The notes under the pieces: generated by a model
What the model saw: the letters and a program-made list of their open reading frames with translations, nothing else
The model's database searches: none
Told to the model about the DNA's origin: nothing
Part shown: piece after piece, positions 56,877 to 64,000 of the stretch
Layout: the number at the start of each line of letters is the position of its first letter
Position numbering within the stretch: position 1 is the first letter of the stretch
Assembly: GCF_012767755.2 (NCBI RefSeq)
Contig: NZ_AP023189.1
Coordinates: forward strand, 558,001 to 622,000
Direction: 5' to 3'
Origin: Pseudomonas tohonis
Lineage (GTDB): Bacteria; Pseudomonadota; Gammaproteobacteria; Pseudomonadales; Pseudomonadaceae
Length of the DNA: 64,000 bases
Translations under genes and position numbers: made by a program

Positions 56877-58067
56877 TTACAGGCCGGCGGCGGCACGCAG
56901 GGCGTCGACCTTGTCGGTCTTCTCCCAGGTGAAGGTGCTGAAGGTGTCGTTGCCGACGGTCTTCTGCTCCGGGGTACGGCCGAAGTGACCGTAGGCCGCG
57001 GTGTCGCGGTACATCGGGTGGAGCAGGTCGAGCATCTTGGTGATCGCGTAGGGACGCAGGTCGAACACGTCGCGCACCAGCTTGATGATCTTCTCTTCGG
57101 CGATCTTGTGGGTGCCGAAGGTGTTTATCGAGATGGAGGTGGGCTCGGCCACGCCGATGGCGTAGGAGACCTGGATCTCGCAACGCTCGGCCAGGCCGGC
57201 GGCGACGATGTTCTTGGCCACGTAGCGGCCGGCGTAGGCAGCGGAGCGGTCGACCTTGGACGGGTCCTTGCCGGAGAAGGCGCCGCCACCGTGGCGGGCC
57301 ATGCCGCCGTAGGAGTCGACGATGATCTTGCGGCCGGTCAGGCCGCAGTCGCCCACCGGGCCACCGATCACGAAGTTGCCGGTCGGGTTGATGTGGAACT
57401 GGGTGCCCTTGTGCAGCAATTCGGCCGGCAGGGCGTGCTTGATGATCAGCTCCATCACCGCTTCGCGCAGGTCAGGCAGCGAGACCTCGGGGTTGTGCTG
57501 GGTGGACAGCACCACGGCGTCGATACCGACGACCTTGCCGTTCTCATACTGGCAGGTGACCTGGGACTTGGCGTCCGGGCGCAGCCACGGCAGCAGGCCG
57601 GACTTGCGGGCCTCGGCCTGGCGCTCGACCAGGGCGTGGGAGAAGCGGATCGGGGCCGGCATCAGCACGTCGGTCTCGTTGCTGGCGTAGCCGAACATCA
57701 GGCCCTGGTCGCCGGCACCCTGGTCTTCCGGCTTGGCGCGGTCGACACCCTGGTTGATGTCGGGGGACTGCTTGCCAATGATGTTCATCACGCCGCAGGT
57801 GGCGCCGTCGAAGCCGACGTCGGAGCTGGTGTAGCCGATGTCGCAGATGACGTCGCGGACGATCTGCTCGAGGTCGACCCAGGCGCTGGTGGTGACTTCG
57901 CCGGCGACGATGGCGACGCCGGTCTTGACCAGGGTTTCCACGGCCACGCGGGCGTGCTTGTCCTGCTCGATGATGGCGTCGAGGACGGCATCGGAGATCT
58001 GGTCGGCGATCTTGTCCGGATGGCCTTCGGACACGGACTCGGAGGTAAAGAGGGAGTATTCGCTCAT
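56877..58067 (-). CDS. metK: S-adenosylmethionine synthetase
   Basis: A 396-residue enzyme forming SAM from methionine and ATP. Signatures: [17 protein letters not shown] at the N-terminus, [12 protein letters not shown], and [19 protein letters not shown]. Full family length. It sits 12 bp behind the ArsR-methyltransferase fusion gene, so both probably share one transcript and one regulator, and a strong terminator follows. I see no SAM riboswitch upstream. Confidence 0.97.
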   Translation of the reverse strand: MSEYSLFTSESVSEGHPDKIADQISDAVLDAIIEQDKHARVAVETLVKTGVAIVAGEVTTSAWVDLEQIVRDVICDIGYTSSDVGFDGATCGVMNIIGKQSPDINQGVDRAKPEDQGAGDQGLMFGYASNETDVLMPAPIRFSHALVERQAEARKSGLLPWLRPDAKSQVTCQYENGKVVGIDAVVLSTQHNPEVSLPDLREAVMELIIKHALPAELLHKGTQFHINPTGNFVIGGPVGDCGLTGRKIIVDSYGGMARHGGGAFSGKDPSKVDRSAAYAGRYVAKNIVAAGLAERCEIQVSYAIGVAEPTSISINTFGTHKIAEEKIIKLVRDVFDLRPYAITKMLDLLHPMYRDTAAYGHFGRTPEQKTVGNDTFSTFTWEKTDKVDALRAAAGL

Positions 58068-58079
58068 CTAACGGTTCCT

Positions 58080-59084
58080 TTAATACCGGTGGGTGAGGTC
58101 GCTTCGCGAATCCGGCTTGGCGAAGTGCCGTACCTGAATCTGAAAGCCGTTTCTTAAACCAATGTAGAGGCTCTCGCCGGGCGCAAGCCCTGCTGCGGCG
58201 GCCCACTGGGCCAGGTCGTCCTGTTCGAAGCCGAGCCAGAGATCGCCGCAGGCCTCCCTGGCCCAGCTCTGGTTGTGGCTGCACAACTCGGTGATCAGCA
58301 GGCTGCCACCCGGAAGGAGGTGGCGGGCCAGCTGCTTCAGGGCCTCGGCCGGGGCGGCGAAATGGTGCAGGACCATGTTCAGCACCACGCAGTCGGCGGC
58401 CTCGTGTTCGTCATCCAGGGCGTCGGCGAGCTTGAGCTCGACGTTGCCCAGTCCTTCGGCAGCGCAGCGGTTGCGTGCCAGTTCCAGCATCGCCGGGCTG
58501 TTGTCCAGCGCGGTGACGCGGGCGAAGCGCCGGGCCAGGTCGGGGAGGAAGCCCCCGTCGCCCGGGCCCACTTCCAGCGCGCAGGCGCCGGCCGGCAGGT
58601 TCAGCGCGTCCAGCAGGGCCAGCACGCTGTCGCGGTACTGCGGCAGGCCGGCGATCAGGTCCTGCTGGGCCTGGAACTTCTCCGCCGAGCGGGCGAAGAA
58701 CTCGCGGCTCACCGCCTCGCGCTGGGCATGGACCTCGGCGATCCGCGCCTGCACATCCGGCGGCAGATGCAGTGCATCGACCTCCTCCAGCAGCGCCCCG
58801 TGCAGGGTGCCGCCCAGGCGATCGCCCTGGGCGATGGCGCGGCGATAGAAGATCGCGTTGCCTTCGCGGCGCGTGGCCACCAGCCCGGCCTGGGACAGCA
58901 CCTTGAGGTGGTGGCTCATGCCGGACTGGCCGATGGCGAAGATCTGCGCCAGCTCCAGCACCCCGAACGAATCGTTGGCCAGGGCACGCAGCACGTTCAG
59001 GCGCAGCGGGTCGCCCCCGGCCTTGCACAGGGCGGCCAGCTCGTCGCAGTCGTCGTGGCGGATCTGGGGTACGCGCAGGTTCAT
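58080..59084 (-). CDS. ArsR-type regulator fused to a SAM-dependent methyltransferase
   Basis: A 334-residue fusion. Residues 1-95 are an ArsR winged helix (LRVLRALANDSFGVLELAQIFAIGQSGMSHHLKVLSQAGLV), lacking obvious metal-binding Cys. From about residue 165 a class I methyltransferase domain carries ALEVGPGDGGFLPDLARRF. Such fusions next to metK are likely SAM or SAH sensors, comparable to SahR-type regulators of methionine genes; that function is inference. A 14-bp-arm palindrome lies 39 bp upstream of its ATG. Confidence 0.85.
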   Translation of the reverse strand: MNLRVPQIRHDDCDELAALCKAGGDPLRLNVLRALANDSFGVLELAQIFAIGQSGMSHHLKVLSQAGLVATRREGNAIFYRRAIAQGDRLGGTLHGALLEEVDALHLPPDVQARIAEVHAQREAVSREFFARSAEKFQAQQDLIAGLPQYRDSVLALLDALNLPAGACALEVGPGDGGFLPDLARRFARVTALDNSPAMLELARNRCAAEGLGNVELKLADALDDEHEAADCVVLNMVLHHFAAPAEALKQLARHLLPGGSLLITELCSHNQSWAREACGDLWLGFEQDDLAQWAAAAGLAPGESLYIGLRNGFQIQVRHFAKPDSRSDLTHRY

Positions 59085-59122
59085 AGGTGGCGCAGTCTAG
59101 TCCCCGCTCCTGCGGCTCGCAA

Positions 59123-59152
59123 CGGCAATATCAAAAAGTTTTGATATTGCCG
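59123..59152 (-). promoter_or_regulatory. Long palindrome upstream of the ArsR-methyltransferase/metK operon
   Basis: CGGCAATATCAAAA, centre AG, TTTTGATATTGCCG: 14-bp perfect arms with a 2-bp centre, 39 bp ahead of the ATG at 59084 and 9 bp beyond the LysR stop. AT-rich inside, GC at the ends; ArsR-family operators have this form (ATATC-N-GATAT). Most likely an autoregulatory operator; a terminator for the LysR gene is a secondary possibility, though no T tract follows. Confidence 0.7.
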
Positions 59153-59160
59153 ATGGGTGG

Positions 59161-60042
59161 TTATTTTTTGTCCAGGATCATCGCGAGGAAGGCGGCCGGC
59201 GCGGGGCTCAGGGTGCGCGTGGGGTGCCAGAGCAGGTGCATCTCACGCTCGATACGCAGGTCGTGCACCTCGAGTGCCTGCAGGCGGCCGGCGGCAAGAT
59301 CGTCCTCGATGACCCGCTGCGACAGCCAGGCGATGCCCTGGCCGTCGCGCACCAGGCGTTTCAGCGCCTCGGTGCTGGCGATGGCCATGCGCGGGCGTGC
59401 CTCCAGGCCCTGGCGGGCGTAGGCCTGCTCGATGCTGGCGCGGGTGCCGGAGCCTTCCTCGCGCAGGTACAGCGCCTGGTCGGCCAGCTCGGCCGCGTGC
59501 AGGCGGCCCCGGGTCGCCAGGGGGTGGCCGGGACCGCAGACGGGCAGCAGGCGGTCGCGCTCCAGGAGGCTGAAGGCATGGCTCGCGCGATCGAAGTCGC
59601 CTTCGACGAAGCCCAGGGCGATGCGTTCGTCGGCCAGTGCCTGGGTGATCTCGCGGGTGTTGCTCACCTGCAGGTCGACGCGGATCTCCGGATGGCGGGC
59701 GTGGAAGCGGGCGATCAGGTCCGGCAGCAGGTAGCTGCCCAGGGTGGCGCTGGCGCCCAGGCGCAACTCACCGTCATCGAGCCCGGCGAAGCTGCGCAGG
59801 TCCGCTTCGGCCGCCTGTTCGAGGGCGAAGATGCGTTGTGCATAACGGTGTAGGCGCAGGCCGCCTTCGGTGAGGGTCACGCCGCGTGGCTGGCGATCGA
59901 AGAGGGGGATTCCCAGGCGCGCCTCCAGCTCGCGCACTTCGCGGGTGACCGCCGGCTGGCTGATGTGCAGGCGCTCGGCGCCGGCGCTGATGCTGCCGCT
60001 CTCGGCGACGGCGAGGAACACCTTGAGGTGGTGAAGATTCAT
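59161..60042 (-). CDS. LysR family regulator, YeiE/CysL-like
   Basis: A 293-residue LysR regulator: N-terminal HTH (LKVFLAVAESGSISAGAERLHISQPAVTREVRELEARLG) and a substrate-binding domain. Segments GASATLGSYLLPDLIARFHARHP, LREEGSGTR and GIAWLSQRVIEDDLAAG resemble YeiE of E. coli and the CbbR/CysL branch, from memory; YeiE and CysL respond to sulfite or sulfur metabolites. Divergent from a TDT transporter gene, 106 bp apart. Confidence 0.85.
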   Translation of the reverse strand: MNLHHLKVFLAVAESGSISAGAERLHISQPAVTREVRELEARLGIPLFDRQPRGVTLTEGGLRLHRYAQRIFALEQAAEADLRSFAGLDDGELRLGASATLGSYLLPDLIARFHARHPEIRVDLQVSNTREITQALADERIALGFVEGDFDRASHAFSLLERDRLLPVCGPGHPLATRGRLHAAELADQALYLREEGSGTRASIEQAYARQGLEARPRMAIASTEALKRLVRDGQGIAWLSQRVIEDDLAAGRLQALEVHDLRIEREMHLLWHPTRTLSPAPAAFLAMILDKK

Positions 60043-60059
60043 AAATGAAAGGCATGCCT

Positions 60060-60076
60060 TACATATCGAGGATGTA
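60060..60076. promoter_or_regulatory. Candidate LysR operator between lysR and the TDT gene
   Basis: TACAT-N7-ATGTA inverted repeat 17 bp upstream of the LysR start codon and 72 bp upstream of the TDT gene, in an AT-rich island of the 106-bp divergent region. Position and symmetry suit a LysR-type binding site; not the canonical T-N11-A. Confidence 0.45.
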
Positions 60077-60148
60077 TTTTTCGTATAGCACGCCCGGGGT
60101 TTACCGTGCAGTCATCTTCTGCAACGGGTCCACCCGACCGGAGCCATC

Positions 60149-61282
60149 ATGCCTCGTCCCCTTTCCCGACTCGTCGAACCGCGCGCCCTGGTTCGCCACT
60201 TCATTCCCGGCTGGTTCGCCGTGACCATGGGCACCGGCGTACTGGCGCTGGTGCTGGGCGCCCTGCCCTGGCAGGTGCCGGCGCTGCATCGCCTCGGCGA
60301 GGTGCTGTGGCTGTTCAATGCCCTGCTGTTCGCGGCCTGCGCCGGGCTGTTCGTGGCCCGCCTGCTGCTGCACCCGGATACCGTCGCGCCGATGCTGGCG
60401 CACCCGGTGCAGTCGATGTTCCTCGGCGCCATCCCCATGGGGTTGGCGACCCTGGTCAACGGTCTGGTGCTCTATGGCGGTCCGCGCTGGGGCGAGACCG
60501 CCCATGCCGTCGCCCACGCCCTCTGGTGGCTGGATGTGGCGCTGGCCCTGGGGGCGGCGCTGCTGGTGCCCTACCTGATGTTCACCCGCCAGGAGCACGC
60601 GCTGGAGAAGCTCACCGCCGTCTGGCTGCTGCCCATCGTCGCGCCCGAGGTGGCGGCCGCCAGTGCCGGCGTCATCGCCCCACACCTGGAGGCCGGCGAT
60701 GCCCGCCTGCTGCTGGTGATGGGCTACCTGCTGTGGGGCCTGTCGATGGCTCTGGCCTTTTCCCTGATCACCCTGGTGCTGCTGCGCCTGGCGCTGCACA
60801 AGCTGCCCGATACCGATTTCGCCGCCACCAGCTGGTTGCCCCTGGGGCCGCTGGCCACCGGGTGCCTGGGGCTGCTGGCGCTGGGCCGCGCCGCGCCCGC
60901 TGCGTTCGCCGGCTCGCCCTTGCAGGGCGTGGCCGAGCTGCTGCCGGCCATCGGCCTGGTGGGCGGCCTGGTGCTCTGGGGGGCGGGCCTCTGGTGGCTG
61001 GTCACGGCCTGCCTGTTCACCCGTCGCTACATCCGCCAGCGCATGGCCTTCAACCTCGGCTGGTGGGGCTTCACCTTCCCGCTCGGGGTGTTCGCCCTGG
61101 CCACCTTCGAGTTGCAGCGCCAGACCGGCCTGGCGTTCTTCGGTGCCATCGGTACCCTGCTGGCGCTGCAACTGGCCACCGTCTGGGCCCTGGTGATGCG
61201 TCGCACCCTGGCCGGCATCTGGCATGGCGAGCTGTTCCGCGCGCCCTGCCTGTGCACCCTGGGGGGCCCGGCGCGGGGCTGA
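60149..61282 (+). CDS. TDT family transporter (TehA/Mae1/Ssu1 type)
   Basis: A 377-residue inner-membrane protein with about ten hydrophobic helices. The N-terminal family motif [17 protein letters not shown] is present, with [17 protein letters not shown] near the C-terminus. TDT proteins move dicarboxylates, tellurite or sulfite (Ssu1). Because its divergent regulator resembles YeiE/CysL and the neighbourhood handles sulfur amino acids, sulfite export is a reasonable hypothesis; C4-dicarboxylate or anion channel activity cannot be excluded. GGAG precedes the ATG. Confidence 0.85.
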   Translation: MPRPLSRLVEPRALVRHFIPGWFAVTMGTGVLALVLGALPWQVPALHRLGEVLWLFNALLFAACAGLFVARLLLHPDTVAPMLAHPVQSMFLGAIPMGLATLVNGLVLYGGPRWGETAHAVAHALWWLDVALALGAALLVPYLMFTRQEHALEKLTAVWLLPIVAPEVAAASAGVIAPHLEAGDARLLLVMGYLLWGLSMALAFSLITLVLLRLALHKLPDTDFAATSWLPLGPLATGCLGLLALGRAAPAAFAGSPLQGVAELLPAIGLVGGLVLWGAGLWWLVTACLFTRRYIRQRMAFNLGWWGFTFPLGVFALATFELQRQTGLAFFGAIGTLLALQLATVWALVMRRTLAGIWHGELFRAPCLCTLGGPARG

Positions 61283-61395
61283 AAACGGGCGAGGGCGCAT
61301 CTTCGACCATCTGTCATTGCCCGAAACCTGCCCGCTGGGCGAAAATAGTCGCCTTTTTTCGTTCAGCGTCTTTTCAGACCCGCAGGAGATCAGCG

Positions 61396-63393
<1,998 letters not shown>

Positions 63394-63396
63394 CGC

Positions 63397-63482
63397 CAGC
63401 TGCAAGCTGCAAGCCTCAAGCGGCAAGCGAGAGCCCCTCTGCCGCCGCCTGACTTGCAGCTTGCCGCTTGCGGCTTGCGGCT
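63397..63482. repeat. Heptad-repeat hairpin between tktA and epd
   Basis: CAGCTGCAAGCTGCAAGCCTCAAGCGGCAAGCG (63397 on) pairs with TTGCAGCTTGCCGCTTGCGGCTTGCGGCT (63453-63482). This AGCTGCA/AGCTTGC version of the family fills the whole tktA-epd gap and runs into the epd start codon, so no Shine-Dalgarno is left. Confidence 0.8.
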
Positions 63483-64000
63483 ATGTCCAATCCTCGTTTC
63501 CGCGTTGCCCTGAACGGCTACGGCCGTATCGGTCGTTGCGTCCTGCGTGCGCTGCATGAGCGTGGCGGGCGTGATGGCTTCGAGATCGTCGCCCTCAATG
63601 ACCTGGCCGACCAGGCCAGCATCGAGTACCTGACGCGCTTCGACTCCACCCATGGCCGCTTCCCGGGGGACGTGAAGGTCGACGGCGATTGCCTGCACAT
63701 CAACGGCGACTGCGTGAAGGTGCTGCGCAACCCGGCGCCCGAGGGCATCGACTGGGCGGCGCTGGGCGTCGACCTGGTGCTCGAGTGCTCCGGCCAGTAC
63801 ACCAACCGCGCCCAGGCCGAGCGCTTCCTGCGCGCCGGCGCGCCACGCGTGCTGTTCTCCCAGCCGATGGCCAGCGAGGCGGACATCGACGCCACCATCG
63901 TCTACGGCGTCAACCAGGACAGCCTCCTCGGCACCGAGACCCTGGTCTCCAACGCCTCCTGCACCACCAACTGCGGCGTGCCCTTGCTGAAACTTCTCGA
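63483..64000 (+). CDS. epd: D-erythrose-4-phosphate dehydrogenase (5' part, continues beyond window)
   Basis: The first 172 codons of a GAPDH-family protein. VALNGYGRIGRCVLRAL is the NAD motif, and the catalytic Cys is in SNASCTTNCGV near residue 158, just before the window edge. By position next to tktA and sequence it should be erythrose-4-phosphate dehydrogenase (Epd), feeding pyridoxal phosphate synthesis, rather than glycolytic GAPDH; the distinction needs the rest of the protein. Confidence 0.85.
   Translation, partial: MSNPRFRVALNGYGRIGRCVLRALHERGGRDGFEIVALNDLADQASIEYLTRFDSTHGRFPGDVKVDGDCLHINGDCVKVLRNPAPEGIDWAALGVDLVLECSGQYTNRAQAERFLRAGAPRVLFSQPMASEADIDATIVYGVNQDSLLGTETLVSNASCTTNCGVPLLKLL

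Noticed and set aside
58068..58079. A SAM riboswitch in front of metK
   Set aside because: Only 12 bp separate the genes, and nothing resembling a SAM-I to SAM-V core is present in the ArsR-methyltransferase leader either.
60106..61395. N-terminal extension of transketolase through the TDT gene
   Set aside because: The open frame continues upstream but carries Arg/Gly-rich off-phase sequence; the real start at 61396 has a Shine-Dalgarno and the family N-terminus.

Overview
The window reads as a chromosomal core segment of a high-GC Pseudomonas (sensu lato). The evidence is a complete Pil-Chp twitching/chemotaxis cluster (pilGHIJK-chpABC), pilT-pilU, the pyrR-pyrB-pyrC' arrangement with a catalytically dead dihydroorotase-like partner, and a gene order that, as I recall it, follows P. 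aeruginosa in the PA0387-PA0434 and PA0546-PA0551 regions. Coding density is very high, many same-strand neighbours overlap as ATGA, and I see no tRNA, rRNA, insertion sequence, prophage or CRISPR. The species cannot be fixed from this window.

Layout. 1-8.5 kb (minus strand): rdgB (cut by the window edge), a DUF4426 protein, metW-metX, a dynamin-like GTPase, a yggU/yggT/periplasmic protein/proC/yggS block. 8.5-10.9 kb (plus): pilT and pilU. 10.8-13.6 kb (minus): a two-gene radical-SAM plus UdgX-like operon preceded by a perfect LexA-type box, divergent from a TM2 protein. 14.1-16.7 kb (plus): cystathionine beta-synthase and gamma-lyase (reverse transsulfuration). 16.7-22.6 kb (minus): pyrC'-pyrB-pyrR-ruvX-algH, tonB, gshB. 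22.9-36.9 kb (plus): pilG, pilH, pilI, pilJ, pilK, the giant chpA, chpB and chpC. 37-39.2 kb (minus): rsmE and bioA. 39.4-42.2 kb (plus): FAD amine oxidase, cytochrome b561, YceI. 42.4-50.6 kb (minus): DEAD-box helicase, a periplasmic binding protein, a DUF3142 protein with a 741-residue partner, metF and ahcY under an S-adenosylhomocysteine (SAH) riboswitch. 50.9-56.6 kb: thioesterase, TPM and LemA proteins, MAPEG protein, DUF1090, cytochrome c' type lipoprotein, ligB, a small secreted protein. 56.9-64 kb: metK with an ArsR-methyltransferase fusion, a LysR/TDT divergent pair, tktA and the start of epd.

Methionine, SAM and sulfur metabolism runs through the window: metXW makes and uses activated homoserine, the CBS/CGL pair turns homocysteine into cysteine, metF supplies methyl groups, ahcY clears SAH, metK makes SAM, and gshB uses cysteine-derived gamma-glutamylcysteine. 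Two regulatory devices for this cycle are visible: the SAH riboswitch in front of ahcY and a 14-bp-arm palindrome in front of the ArsR-methyltransferase gene next to metK.

The most interesting less-described items are the SOS-box-controlled radical-SAM/UdgX operon with a divergent R-loop, a family of AGCTGGA/AGCTTGA/AGCTGCA heptad arrays that abut start and stop codons, the metK-side palindrome, the YeiE-like LysR plus TDT exporter pair, and an asparagine in place of a phosphoacceptor in one of the ChpA phosphotransfer modules.
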